17,904 bases of DNA from Candidatus Omnitrophota bacterium (GTDB taxonomy: Bacteria > Omnitrophota > Gorgyraeia > Duberdicusellales > 4484-171). Below are positions 1 to 8,201 of the stretch, piece by piece. A model generated the notes under the pieces. The model was not told where the DNA came from, did not search any database, and saw only the letters and a program-made list of their open reading frames with translations. The first letter of the stretch is position 1, and every line of letters begins with the position of its first letter. Where the stretch lies: the NCBI GenBank assembly GCA_023135855.1, contig JAGLSH010000007.1, positions 1-17,904 of the forward strand. The letters are read 5' to 3'. The position numbers and the translations under genes were made by a program.

Positions 1-857
1 CTTAGGACAAATTTTTCTCCAAAATTAGCAGGAAGACTGGAAACTCTAAAATCTATTTCTCTAGCCTCAAACTTTACTTTAAACCTCCCATCTTGAGGCA
101 TGCGAGATTCAGTTATGTCTAACCCTGAAATTATTTTCAACCTAGCTATTACTGCTTGTTGATTTTTTTTAGGAAAGCTAAACTCTTCATTCAAGGCACC
201 ATCGATTCTATATTTTATCAATAGTTTGCTCTCATAAGGTTCCACATGAATGTCTGAAGCTCTTTTCTTCAAAGCATTATAAATAATTAAATCAATAGCT
301 CTTACAATAGGGGGGTGTTTACTTTCACTAATTAAATTTTCTAAATCTTGGCTGCCTTCTTTGTTTCCGCTAACTTCTTCAACATCAAAAGTAGCGGTTT
401 CATCAAAAGATTTTGAAAAATCTTCTACACTCTTGTATAAATAATTTAAACTTCTGAATATATCTTCTTCTCGAGAAAGTACTAAGGCAATCTTATCTGT
501 TCCAGTAATAATTTTAATGTCATCATAAATTAAAACATCTAAAGGATTAGCGGTGGCAATGGTCAATGCGTTTCCGATTTTACAGATAGGTACAACTTTA
601 TACTTAGTAGCTATATCTTGAGAAAGAAACTCTTGATTCTTTGAAGATATTTTATACTTTTTTAAATCCAAAAAAGGAATTTTCAACTCTTTAGATAAAA
701 AAAGTAAAAATTCTTCCTCACCAATAAGATTTTTCTCTAAAAGCATCTGTTTAAAATCATTATAATTGGCTGTTTTCTCCCTAATCTCAACCAACACCTT
801 CTGACTTAGCTTCTTTTTTTTCTGGATATACTCTAATATTTTATCTTTAATCGTCAT
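1..857 (-). CDS. GspE/PilB-type ATPase, 3' end outside the window
   Basis: A GspE/PilB/MshE-family protein whose C-terminal part, including the whole Walker ATPase core, lies beyond base 1. The ATG at 857 opens 285 codons without a stop. Residues 1 to about 140 form an MshEN-like N-terminal domain with the typical 'PLDVLIYDDI' stretch. From about 185 onward come family hallmarks preceding the ATPase core: 'ASDIHVEPYE', 'YRIDGAL', 'ITESRMPQDGRFK' and 'DFRVSSLP'. The glycines and glutamines of the c-di-GMP motif pair are lost in the MshEN part. In the family these cytoplasmic hexamers drive pilin polymerisation or type II secretion. The gene starts 13 bases after the stop of another GspE-type gene, so the two are very probably co-transcribed. 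Family membership is clear; whether it serves pili or secretion is not. Confidence 0.9.
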   Translation of the reverse strand, partial: MTIKDKILEYIQKKKKLSQKVLVEIREKTANYNDFKQMLLEKNLIGEEEFLLFLSKELKIPFLDLKKYKISSKNQEFLSQDIATKYKVVPICKIGNALTIATANPLDVLIYDDIKIITGTDKIALVLSREEDIFRSLNYLYKSVEDFSKSFDETATFDVEEVSGNKEGSQDLENLISESKHPPIVRAIDLIIYNALKKRASDIHVEPYESKLLIKYRIDGALNEEFSFPKKNQQAVIARLKIISGLDITESRMPQDGRFKVKFEAREIDFRVSSLPANFGEKFVL

Positions 858-870
858 AATTTACTTTATC

Positions 871-2583
871 TTATTTGTCTACTTTTAGAACTTCATCAGA
901 GCTTGTGGTTTTCAACACCTCTTCTAAAGTAGTTATTCCTTTTTCTAATTTGATTATTCCATCTTCTCTTAAGGTCTTCATTCCAGCCCTTCGAGCCCCT
1001 TTTTTTATTTCACTCTCTGAAGCCGAAACGTTTATCAATTGCCTCATCTCTGGCAAAGCTTGCAAGTATTCACATAAAGATATTCTCCCTTTGTATCCCA
1101 TGTTTTGGCAAAAACTACATCCTTTGGCCTTATAAATATCAGCATCTTTGCTAATCAAATATTTCTTTCTTGTATTGCTCGACATCTCAGTTTTCTCTTT
1201 ACACTTAGGGCAAAGTCTCCTTACTAATCTCTGGGTAAGAACTCCAACAATAGTGGAAGAGAGTAAAAATGACTCAACCCCCATATTAATAAGCCGTGTA
1301 ATTGACCCTGCGCTAGTTGTAGTATGAAGCGTAGATAAAACTAAATGTCCGGTTAACGCAGATTTTATAGCCATATCTGCCGTATCACTATCTCTGATCT
1401 CACCAATCATTATTATATCCGGATCCTGCCGCAATATAGAACGTAAAGAGGTAGCAAAAGTTAAACCGATGTTCGGTCTTATGCTTACCTGGTTAATTCC
1501 TTTTAACTGATATTCTATCGGATCCTCCACAGTAACAATATTTTTCTCTGGACTATAAATATGGCTTATTATTGAATATAAAGTTGTGGTCTTCCCTGCC
1601 CCAGTAGGCCCGCAGGTAAGAATCATCCCGTGAGCTTTTAAACTATCCTCTTTAATATTTTTTGATACATTCTCCTCAAATCCCAAAAAGTCCAAATTTA
1701 GAAGGGCTGTAGTTTTGTCCAAAACTCTAATTGCAACTTTTTCACCCATGCTTGAAGGTAAAATTGATACTCTAAAATCCACATTTTTACCTAAGATCTT
1801 TCCCCTAAATCTACCTTCTTGAGGTAATCGATGTTCAGCAATATTTAAATTACATATTACTTTTATCCGAGATATTACAAAAGGATGAATTTTCTTAGAA
1901 AAAGTCTCCACTTCTTTTAAAACACCATCTACACGTAATCTAATTCTGCTTACATCTTCCAAAGGTTCTATCAATATATCTGATGTCTTTTCTTCAACCG
2001 CCATTTTAAGAAAATGATTTGTAAATTTTAATATTGGTGCTTCTTCTATCGAACGGATAATTTCTTCTTGGGTAACTTCTTTTTTACCTTCCTGTATATA
2101 TTTTAAATCCTCAGCTCCTTGTCCTTCTATTATGTCTTCGATAGACTCTGTCGGCGCTTGGATATAATAGTTAGCTATAGCTTCTCTAATTTCAGAAAGA
2201 GGAGCTATGACCGGATTTACTTCACACTTGGCAATCTTCTTTATATCATCGATGACTAAAACGTTTAAAGGATCACCCATAGCTAAAGTAAGAGTATTTC
2301 CAATTTTTCCTATTGGTAAAACTTGACACTTCCGAGCCATCCCTTCTGGAACCATAGCTAAAACTTCTTTAGAAATATTTAAATTCAGAACTCTAATTGG
2401 CGGGGTTGAAAGATAACCAGATAAAATATCTACAAGTTGAGATTCTTTTAAATACCCTAACTTTACAAGCAACTCAACTAAAGAACCTTCTCTTTTCTTA
2501 TGAATCTCAAAAACTTTATCTAATTCTTTTTGACTAATCGCTTTTTCTTCTATCAAATAATCTGTAAATTTTTTCCTTTTCAT
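871..2583 (-). CDS. GspE/PilB-type type II secretion or pilus assembly ATPase
   Basis: A full-length 570-residue traffic ATPase, a usual length for GspE/PilB. Visible parts in order: an MshEN-like N-terminal domain (about 1-140); the 'HRLPQEGRFRG' segment (251-261); Walker A GPTGAGKTT (325-333); the Asp box VEDPIEY (352-358); Walker B ending in IMIGEIRD (391-398); the His box LSTLHTTTS (417-425); and the family zinc site C458/C461 with C489/C492. It should power assembly of pilin-like subunits at the inner membrane. The MshEN c-di-GMP motif is degenerate: the expected glycines are T and V in the LG positions and K in the first inner position, and the terminal glutamines are H and Y. The gene lies 25 bases downstream of the stand-alone MshEN gene and upstream of a second ATPase. 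It could equally be called GspE or PilB. Confidence 0.95.
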   Translation of the reverse strand: MKRKKFTDYLIEEKAISQKELDKVFEIHKKREGSLVELLVKLGYLKESQLVDILSGYLSTPPIRVLNLNISKEVLAMVPEGMARKCQVLPIGKIGNTLTLAMGDPLNVLVIDDIKKIAKCEVNPVIAPLSEIREAIANYYIQAPTESIEDIIEGQGAEDLKYIQEGKKEVTQEEIIRSIEEAPILKFTNHFLKMAVEEKTSDILIEPLEDVSRIRLRVDGVLKEVETFSKKIHPFVISRIKVICNLNIAEHRLPQEGRFRGKILGKNVDFRVSILPSSMGEKVAIRVLDKTTALLNLDFLGFEENVSKNIKEDSLKAHGMILTCGPTGAGKTTTLYSIISHIYSPEKNIVTVEDPIEYQLKGINQVSIRPNIGLTFATSLRSILRQDPDIIMIGEIRDSDTADMAIKSALTGHLVLSTLHTTTSAGSITRLINMGVESFLLSSTIVGVLTQRLVRRLCPKCKEKTEMSSNTRKKYLISKDADIYKAKGCSFCQNMGYKGRISLCEYLQALPEMRQLINVSASESEIKKGARRAGMKTLREDGIIKLEKGITTLEEVLKTTSSDEVLKVDK

Positions 2584-2608
2584 AAATTTTACTTAATAAA
2601 AGTTAATC

Positions 2609-3055
2609 TTACTTGCCAAAAAATTTCTCTATGCTTCCGCGTATATCTGAAGGAGTGCTTACGAATATCTGAATATCACACTGAGTTATATCTTCTAAAT
2701 CTTCTATAGCTTGGATATTTAAAGGATTGGCCATAGCAACTGTAAGAGTGTTGCTTATTTTATCTATTGGCACTAGACAATAATGACTAGCAACATTCTT
2801 AGGAATAATTCCCATAATATCGAGAGCTATTTCGTAATTTTCTAAAGAAAGATAAGGATAGCCAAATTGTAAAGACAAACAATAAGCAATATCCTCTTCT
2901 TTTGCAAATCCTAATTCCACAATTATTTCTCCGATAAGCCCCCCATCACGCTTTTGTTTTTCTAGCGCCTTTTTTAGCTGGCCGTTACTTATAACGCCTC
3001 TTTCAACTAAAATTTGCCCTAAAGGCTTATCGATTTGTTTATGGAATTTTGCCAT
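2609..3055 (-). CDS. Stand-alone MshEN (GspE N-terminal) domain protein, possible c-di-GMP sensor
   Basis: A 148-residue protein that is only the N-terminal domain of GspE/MshE ATPases; no ATPase domain follows. Residues about 11-34 and 40-63 form two 24-residue motifs separated by five residues, as in c-di-GMP-binding MshEN domains. Both keep the LG/IG dipeptide near the front, the inner glycine and the final glutamine (for example LGQILVERGVIS ending in LEKQ). The leading arginine of the consensus is P in the first motif and L in the second, so binding could be weak or altered. The second half ('TVAMANPLNIQAIEDLEDIT') is the usual GspE_N fold. It sits between a degenerate GGDEF protein (6 bases away) and the ATPase gene, which suggests a regulatory subunit. 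The domain call is secure; ligand binding is inference. Confidence 0.88.
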   Translation of the reverse strand: MAKFHKQIDKPLGQILVERGVISNGQLKKALEKQKRDGGLIGEIIVELGFAKEEDIAYCLSLQFGYPYLSLENYEIALDIMGIIPKNVASHYCLVPIDKISNTLTVAMANPLNIQAIEDLEDITQCDIQIFVSTPSDIRGSIEKFFGK

Positions 3056-3061
3056 TTCTTT

Positions 3062-4372
3062 TTATATATTATTCGACTTTTGAACAAAGGTCATAAGCTC
3101 CTGTGCAGTAATCCCATGAATCGGGCTTTCTGCTACAGAAAATCTTAGTTTAATCTCAGGTCCACAAACTTCACTTAAGTTATTTTTTATGCTTTCACCA
3201 ATCTCTTGAGATTGTCTCCTGTTGCTCTCAATAAGAATAGCTCCTAATTTATTTGGTCCAGTTCTTCCAGCGATATCAACTGGTCTCAAAACACTTTTAA
3301 AAACCTTAGCTATTTTTTTAAGTACTTTTTCAGCTTCAATCATTCCATGTTCCTCTCGAAAATCATCATAATTTACTATCTCTAACTCAATAAACCCACA
3401 AGGTCGCTGATAAATGGTAGACCTTTTAATTTCTTCATCCAACCTTGTCTTTATTAGCTTCTCATTATAAAGACCTGTTAAATAATCAACAATCTCTAAC
3501 TTTTCGATCTTCTCTGAAAGCCTTTCATGCTGCCAAATAAGAGCAACATTCTGAGCAAATAAACCTAAAATCTCTAAATCATCTTTGCTAAAAGAAAATC
3601 CGTCTTCATTGTTTCCAACTCCAATCATACCGATAACCCTTCCTTTATTATTGATCGAAGCAAAAGCAATATTTTTCACCCCTAGCTCCTGGCTCCAACT
3701 AAAGGAATTTTTTGGCTTATTACCCTCATCCACTACAATTATATCCTTAAAACGACTAGCCTCTTTTTTTCTTTTCTTAAAAAAACTATCCAACTTTGAA
3801 GAATCTCCTCCAACTAAAGCTACTATGTCAAGTTTACCCTTTGCTCTATCCTCTAAAACGCAAAAACAAACTTCAACTCGGATAAGATGTTTAAGGTGAT
3901 TAACAATTAATTTAACCACTGACTCTGCTGGAGCGTCTTTGGAAAATAAATCATTTGCTTGTAAAATAGTGGAAAGAATAAGTACTGTTCTTGAAACTTC
4001 TTTGTTTAAATCTTCGGTCATTTGAGTAAAATCTCTTAACTGCTCAAAACCTTTCTTCACTTTGTCTGAAAGAATACCAATCATATTCTCTAAACTTTGA
4101 ACTTCATCAGGAATTACCGGAATATTTTCTCCAATGTCTTTAAGAGCTTTTCGAGAGCGGATATAAACTTTAATAATAGATGCAAAAACTTCAAATACAA
4201 CCCACCAGCCTAAGAATACTACTATAGACAAAATTGCCGTAGTCCAAAAAGAAACATAATATCCAGAAAAATGGTAAAATAGAACGATCACCGGCAATAT
4301 AGAAACTAAGGCTATGGCAATACAAACTCTTCTTTTTAAACTCACATTGGATGAAAAAACTCTTATCCTCAC
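3062..4372 (-). CDS. Membrane GAF-like protein with degenerate GGDEF domain
   Basis: A 436-residue inner-membrane protein. The GTG start at 4372 follows AGGAGG with a five-base gap. Two membrane helices lie at about 15-35 and 42-65, followed by a linker or coiled region (about 70-140), a GAF-like sensor (about 145-280, with 'IGMIGVGN' and 'LEILGLFAQNVALIWQHERL') and a diguanylate-cyclase-like domain (about 293-436). The GGDEF entry motif survives as 'DYLTGLYNE' (296-304), but the signature loop after R370 reads TGPNKLG instead of the usual YGGDEFA, and the metal-binding Asp region reads 'LEIVNYDDF'. It therefore should not make c-di-GMP. In the family, dead GGDEF domains act as receptors or scaffolds. 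Its place directly before the MshEN and ATPase genes suggests a role in controlling pilus or secretion assembly. Confidence 0.85.
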   Translation of the reverse strand: MRIRVFSSNVSLKRRVCIAIALVSILPVIVLFYHFSGYYVSFWTTAILSIVVFLGWWVVFEVFASIIKVYIRSRKALKDIGENIPVIPDEVQSLENMIGILSDKVKKGFEQLRDFTQMTEDLNKEVSRTVLILSTILQANDLFSKDAPAESVVKLIVNHLKHLIRVEVCFCVLEDRAKGKLDIVALVGGDSSKLDSFFKKRKKEASRFKDIIVVDEGNKPKNSFSWSQELGVKNIAFASINNKGRVIGMIGVGNNEDGFSFSKDDLEILGLFAQNVALIWQHERLSEKIEKLEIVDYLTGLYNEKLIKTRLDEEIKRSTIYQRPCGFIELEIVNYDDFREEHGMIEAEKVLKKIAKVFKSVLRPVDIAGRTGPNKLGAILIESNRRQSQEIGESIKNNLSEVCGPEIKLRFSVAESPIHGITAQELMTFVQKSNNI

Positions 4373-4414
4373 CTCATCCTCCTTTATTTCTTCAGACTTA
4401 TTTTCTTAGTATAA

Positions 4415-4443
4415 ATGCTATCACTTTTTACAATCTCTGTCAA
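4415..4443 (-). promoter_or_regulatory. Candidate promoter of the GAF/GGDEF-MshEN-GspE unit
   Basis: Read on the minus strand, TTGACA (4443-4438) is followed after 17 bases by TAGCAT (4420-4415), a 6/6 and 4/6 match to the sigma70 boxes. A TATACT lies a few bases further on (4413-4408) but at poor spacing. The site is 43 bases before the GTG at 4372, in the 120-base gap after the prepilin gene. It suggests that the four assembly genes can be transcribed separately from the pilin genes. Confidence 0.45.
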
Positions 4444-4492
4444 TTAACCAACCTACTAAAAAACTTAATATAAGCTTCCAAAATTTAGCCAT

Positions 4493-5041
4493 TTAATCAT
4501 TTCTTATTTTCACTTTTGTTTTTAAGGAAAAATCCAAGGTTCGTCCCCAAGCATTCTTTTCAGCCTGAAGTTGGACATCTAAAATATCATAAGTAGCATT
4601 ACAGCTGCAATCACCATCTCCGTGAGCACAACAAAAATAGACATCACTAATATTGCTCGCTAAAATTATCTGATTCGCTGAAGAATCCTGACGGATAAGT
4701 TGGTTAGCCCCACTATCATAAAAAAATTGAATATTACTCTCACTAGGAGTATCAAAGATAACTTGAGTGCAACTCTCTGGAGAAGAAACATGATCACAGC
4801 CACCAGCCATAGTCACACTACTACGGCTAGCTGCCCTCATCTCTCTTGTTATTGAATAAATCCCCCGACGAGTCGACTGTTGTATCTCTAATAGGCTCAT
4901 ATCACTATCCCAGGCCTTCTGACCACCAACAAACACTTGATGCATAGCTCCAATTACAATCAGGAAAATACCCACAGTTATCATCATCTCAACTAGAGTA
5001 AATCCTCCTTTGCTGCTATGACAAGTCTCACATTTTTCCAC
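4493..5041 (-). CDS. Prepilin-type protein, PilW/GspJ-like minor pilin
   Basis: A 182-residue protein with a class III signal: a short polar leader, then GG|FTLVEMMITVGIFLIVIGAM, cleaved after the second glycine (residue 13) by prepilin peptidase and N-methylated at F. The Glu at mature position 5 is present. After the hydrophobic helix comes a soluble domain with 'LLEIQQSTRRGIYSITREMRAA', a PilW/GspJ-type pattern, and cysteines near the C-terminus. The GTG start at 5041 follows GGAG with a short spacer. The leader contains C-E-T-C-H, which mimics a haem motif, but it is cytoplasmic and removed, so I read nothing into it. The gene lies 12 bases after the preceding pilin-like gene. It probably acts as a minor pilin or pseudopilin at the fibre tip. 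Confidence 0.82.
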   Translation of the reverse strand: MEKCETCHSSKGGFTLVEMMITVGIFLIVIGAMHQVFVGGQKAWDSDMSLLEIQQSTRRGIYSITREMRAASRSSVTMAGGCDHVSSPESCTQVIFDTPSESNIQFFYDSGANQLIRQDSSANQIILASNISDVYFCCAHGDGDCSCNATYDILDVQLQAEKNAWGRTLDFSLKTKVKIRND

Positions 5042-5053
5042 TATTTTCTCCGG

Positions 5054-5452
5054 CTAATAATCTGCTATTTGTGTTCTTAGTTGGTCGCTCCTCACTCTCC
5101 CTCTTCGATCTTCCCAACTTATGTCTATTGCTACGTCTAGAAGATTCCCAACACTTGTAACTGTCGTATCTATTATTTCAACATTTAAAACTGCTAAGTT
5201 ATAGGGAGAGGCTGCAAGCTCAATAGCATTTAAATCCCAAGTACCATTATTAGCTATTGCTTGTATTGATGTAAAAGACGTACTTCGAATCTCCTCCATT
5301 ACGTATTGGGCATGAGTTATGGCTACAGTCGAATTACGATTAGCTTCATTTAAAAGCATACAATTGACAAAAAGCATTAAAATGCCACTAAGCACAACCG
5401 CTAAAAATATCGCGGCAAGAAGTACTTCCGCTATAGTCATAGATTTTTTCAT
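5054..5452 (-). CDS. Prepilin-like protein, PilV/GspI-like minor pilin
   Basis: I use the ATG at 5452, not the upstream ATG at 5524, because it puts a GGAAAG just upstream, removes an overlap with the PilX-like gene, and starts the protein at MKKS followed by MTIAEVLLAAIFLAVVLSG, a prepilin N-terminus. The product has 132 residues: a single N-terminal hydrophobic helix with the conserved Glu, then 'THAQYVMEEIR', typical of PilV/GspI-type pseudopilins, and a small beta-rich domain. The residue before the expected cleavage site is Ser rather than Gly. It lies between the PilX-like and PilW-like genes, the usual minor-pilin order, and should be a low-abundance component of the fibre. Confidence 0.75.
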   Translation of the reverse strand: MKKSMTIAEVLLAAIFLAVVLSGILMLFVNCMLLNEANRNSTVAITHAQYVMEEIRSTSFTSIQAIANNGTWDLNAIELAASPYNLAVLNVEIIDTTVTSVGNLLDVAIDISWEDRRGRVRSDQLRTQIADY

Positions 5453-5486
5453 ATATTTCTTTCCATCAGTAAAAATTAATTTTATA

Positions 5487-6497
5487 TTATTTTTCTTCCC
5501 AAGAAGTAACCTGGGCTTCTGCATCTATTCCTAAAGATTGCACAGCTCCCATATAATCTGAATTATATATTATATGGACATTGCCATTTAAACGGATCTC
5601 TTCTCCTCCCCAAACTGCACCATCAACATTAAGGTTATTCCCGCCGCCATTTATTCTAAAAGAACCTCGGGTATAGACCATTCCTTCTATTTGTCCATTT
5701 CCGCTAATAGTAGCATCTTGAACATCATCAGGAGACGTAATAACATCTCCGACTACCGCAAAAAAACCACCAACGATACCAAAGTTCCCTCTAAGTTCTA
5801 AATCTTCAGTTATATAAACAATATTAGGAATACCAGTTGTTGGATCATTAGGATCAGTTGGTGGTGAATACCAAAATGAAACCGGGTAAGAATCTCCAGA
5901 GTCTATCCTCTCCTCATCATAATAATTATTTTGACTTTGGCTAATAGTTAAAAGTTGTTGAAAGTCTAAAAGAGCTAAGGGAGCAACAGAAGAATCTTGT
6001 GTGGCATTCCCAGTTATCGGATCAGGATTATCACATTCACCAGCATAACGCACATCTCCATTTACAGTAGCAGAATCTCCGTTTATATCAATATCTCCTG
6101 CAGAATATAAAGCATTGGTATAAAAATGCAGTGGTATGTCTTTTTCTATAGATACCTCAATTACTCGTTGTGCTCGAGAAGAACCTGTTAGGGGAATAAA
6201 CCCCCGAGAAGTCACTACCCGCTCTGTTCCATTACAAGCTGAATCAATTGAATACCCTCCATCAACAGAAGACAAAGATCCTGACCATAAATTCGTCCCA
6301 CACTGTTTGTAATCACTTCTTAATTCATCTAAAGCCCTGCTAATGCCAGCTTCAGCTAGCCAAAAAACTCGTACAGAATCAATATGTCTACTGGTTAAAT
6401 TTTTCTCTTGGATAGTCCGTATAACAAAGGCAATTCCCATCATGCTAAGGAATACAATCACAATACAAACAGTTATTAAAGCTGCTGCTTTTCTCAT
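5487..6497 (-). CDS. PilX-like pilus assembly protein with repeat-rich C-terminal domain
   Basis: The ATG at 6497 is preferred over the one at 6506: the GAGGGGG purine tract abuts the first ATG but lies nine bases from the second. The product has about 336 residues. It begins MRKAAALITVCIVIVFLSMMG, a membrane helix without the classic GFTLIE site, followed by 'FWLAEAGISRALDEL', the hallmark of PilX/GspK-like N-terminal regions. The C-terminal half holds short glycine-rich units ('GDIDINGDSATVNGDVRYAG', 'GSFRINGGGNN', 'GEEIRLNGNVHI') that look like a parallel beta or polymer-forming fold similar to bactofilins. It is the first gene of the pilin set, 34 bases before the next. It is probably a minor pilin or assembly platform protein on the cell surface. 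Confidence 0.78.
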   Translation of the reverse strand: MRKAAALITVCIVIVFLSMMGIAFVIRTIQEKNLTSRHIDSVRVFWLAEAGISRALDELRSDYKQCGTNLWSGSLSSVDGGYSIDSACNGTERVVTSRGFIPLTGSSRAQRVIEVSIEKDIPLHFYTNALYSAGDIDINGDSATVNGDVRYAGECDNPDPITGNATQDSSVAPLALLDFQQLLTISQSQNNYYDEERIDSGDSYPVSFWYSPPTDPNDPTTGIPNIVYITEDLELRGNFGIVGGFFAVVGDVITSPDDVQDATISGNGQIEGMVYTRGSFRINGGGNNLNVDGAVWGGEEIRLNGNVHIIYNSDYMGAVQSLGIDAEAQVTSWEEK

Positions 6498-6665
6498 TCT
6501 ATTCATCCCCCTCTTTTACCCAAAAATAAATCCTCCCAGAAACATAAAAACACAATAAAACAAACAACTTTTCCAAAATTAGCTATTTGCTTCTTTAATT
6601 AAATATTACCACTTTCTAACCCTTAAATCAACACTCCTGCCAAAGGTTTAATGGACTAGATCTTA

Positions 6666-7187
6666 TTAATTCTTAACAATTTTCATAACTTCATTAACAA
6701 AGCCTTCTTCAGCATTAAGAAGATTAAGATGATGTTTTAAGAGAAGTTTTTGGTGAGGAGAAAATTCATCTTTTCTCTTAAGATTATCGGTCAACCACTT
6801 TCTAACCTTTTCTAAAAATTTTTTCTTTACTCGAAGATGAACAAAAACCTTTTTTTTCTCTAAGTAAGGTAAAAAATAAAGAGGAATGTCTATGTCAATA
6901 AAAGGACGCTTTTGAGAAAGTAAAGTAGCCATGGCTAATTTAAGAAACTCTTTATCCCCTAAAGAGGTAAGAGAATAAACATGTCGTTCTATTTTGCCAC
7001 ATTCTTTAGAAACTTTTTTTTTCTTTATTAGCCCTCCTTCCTCCATAGTCTTTAAGGGGTAATAAATTGATTTATTTTCTAGAGAAGCAAAAACTTCTAG
7101 TTCTTTTTTAATTATTTTTTTTATCTCATAACCATGTTTAGGTCCTTGTTTTAAGATCCCTAAAATTATTAGCTTCTGTATGCTCAT
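6666..7187 (-). CDS. PadR-family transcriptional regulator
   Basis: A 173-residue protein with a PadR-type winged helix at residues 1 to about 80: 'LIILGILKQGPKHGYEIKKII', 'IYYPLKTMEEGGLI' and 'RHVYSLTSLGDKEF'. The C-terminal part is a helical, lysine-rich region of the PadR C-terminal kind, probably for dimerisation. PadR proteins usually repress neighbouring genes on binding small aromatic or other ligands; the ligand cannot be told here. The ATG at 7187 has no clear Shine-Dalgarno sequence; the upstream stretch is almost pure A/T. It lies 41 bases after accA on the same strand, and the pilin genes begin about 170 bases downstream, so either group could be its target. No operator was found. 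Confidence 0.88.
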   Translation of the reverse strand: MSIQKLIILGILKQGPKHGYEIKKIIKKELEVFASLENKSIYYPLKTMEEGGLIKKKKVSKECGKIERHVYSLTSLGDKEFLKLAMATLLSQKRPFIDIDIPLYFLPYLEKKKVFVHLRVKKKFLEKVRKWLTDNLKRKDEFSPHQKLLLKHHLNLLNAEEGFVNEVMKIVKN

Positions 7188-7228
7188 AAATAAACAAAGA
7201 TTAAAAAATAACCTATTTGTTCTTACTT

Positions 7229-8182
7229 TTATTCGTTATAAACTCCTATCCTTCTATATCTTTCGTATCTTTGGCTTAACAACTCTTCTGAGGAGAAACG
7301 AGAAAGCTCATCCAAATTTTTACTTAATGCACTTTTAAGGTTTTGAGCTGAAAATTCTACTCCTCTGTGAGCGCCACCTTCACTCTCATAAATAATTTCA
7401 TCAACAATACCCATTTCAAGAAGATCCGGAGCAGTTAATTTTAATACCTTGGCTGCTTCTTCTCTCTTAGATGCATCTTTCCAAAGAATAGCTGCGCACC
7501 CTTCAGGAGAGATTACTGAATAATAAGCATATTCCATAATTAAGACTTTATCGCCTACTCCTATACCCAAAGCTCCTCCGCTCCCTCCTTCGCCAATAAT
7601 CGTAACTAAAATTGGTGTCTTTATAGAAAACATATCTCTGATATTCTCAGCAATGGCTTGTGCCTGTCCTCGTTCTTCCGCTCCGACCCCAGGATAAGCA
7701 CCAGGAGTGTCTACAAAGCATACAATCGGTATATTGAAGCGTTCAGCTAAATGCATTATCCTCATCGCCTTACGATAGCCTTCGGGATGAGCACACCCGA
7801 AATTCCTTTTAATATTCTCTTTGGTATCTTTTCCCTTCTGATGACCAATAATGGCAATCTTTTTACCATCCAATGTTGCAAAACCAGCTAAAAGGGCTTT
7901 ATCGTCTCCAAAAAGGCGATCCCCAGCTAAAGGGATAAAATCTTCCATTATCATAGCAATATAATCAAGAGTAGTTGGTCTTTTAGGATGGCGAGAAATC
8001 TGAATCTTTTGCCAAGGAGAAAGTTTAGAGTAAATCTCTTTTTTAAGCTTCTTTAATTTTCTAACTAAATCATTAACTTCTGAAGAGAGATCTACACTTT
8101 TATCTTCGGAAAACTTTTTCAAGCCTTCTATCTTTTTCTCTAATTCAATAATCGGTTTTTCAAAATCCCAATTCTGTATCAT
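7229..8182 (-). CDS. accA: Acetyl-CoA carboxylase carboxyltransferase subunit alpha
   Basis: A 317-residue protein, the normal length for AccA. It forms the carboxyltransferase with AccD and transfers the carboxyl group from carboxybiotin on BCCP to acetyl-CoA, giving malonyl-CoA for fatty-acid synthesis in the cytoplasm. The N-terminal coiled region (1-60) matches AccA. Crotonase-fold motifs follow: GHQKGKDT (113-120), PEGYRKAMRIM (133-143), DTPGAYPGVGAEERGQ (158-173) and the oxyanion-hole stretch GEGGSGGALGIGVGD (197-211). No accD lies in the window. It is 19 bases downstream of the L,D-transpeptidase gene, so it probably belongs to one envelope and lipid transcription unit. Confidence 0.97.
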   Translation of the reverse strand: MIQNWDFEKPIIELEKKIEGLKKFSEDKSVDLSSEVNDLVRKLKKLKKEIYSKLSPWQKIQISRHPKRPTTLDYIAMIMEDFIPLAGDRLFGDDKALLAGFATLDGKKIAIIGHQKGKDTKENIKRNFGCAHPEGYRKAMRIMHLAERFNIPIVCFVDTPGAYPGVGAEERGQAQAIAENIRDMFSIKTPILVTIIGEGGSGGALGIGVGDKVLIMEYAYYSVISPEGCAAILWKDASKREEAAKVLKLTAPDLLEMGIVDEIIYESEGGAHRGVEFSAQNLKSALSKNLDELSRFSSEELLSQRYERYRRIGVYNE

Positions 8183-8201
8183 AAGTTATCACGCTCCAAT
8201 C

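Noticed and set aside
4997..5041. CxxCH haem-binding motif in the PilW-like leader
   Set aside because: It lies in the leader removed by prepilin peptidase on the cytoplasmic side; chance is the best explanation.
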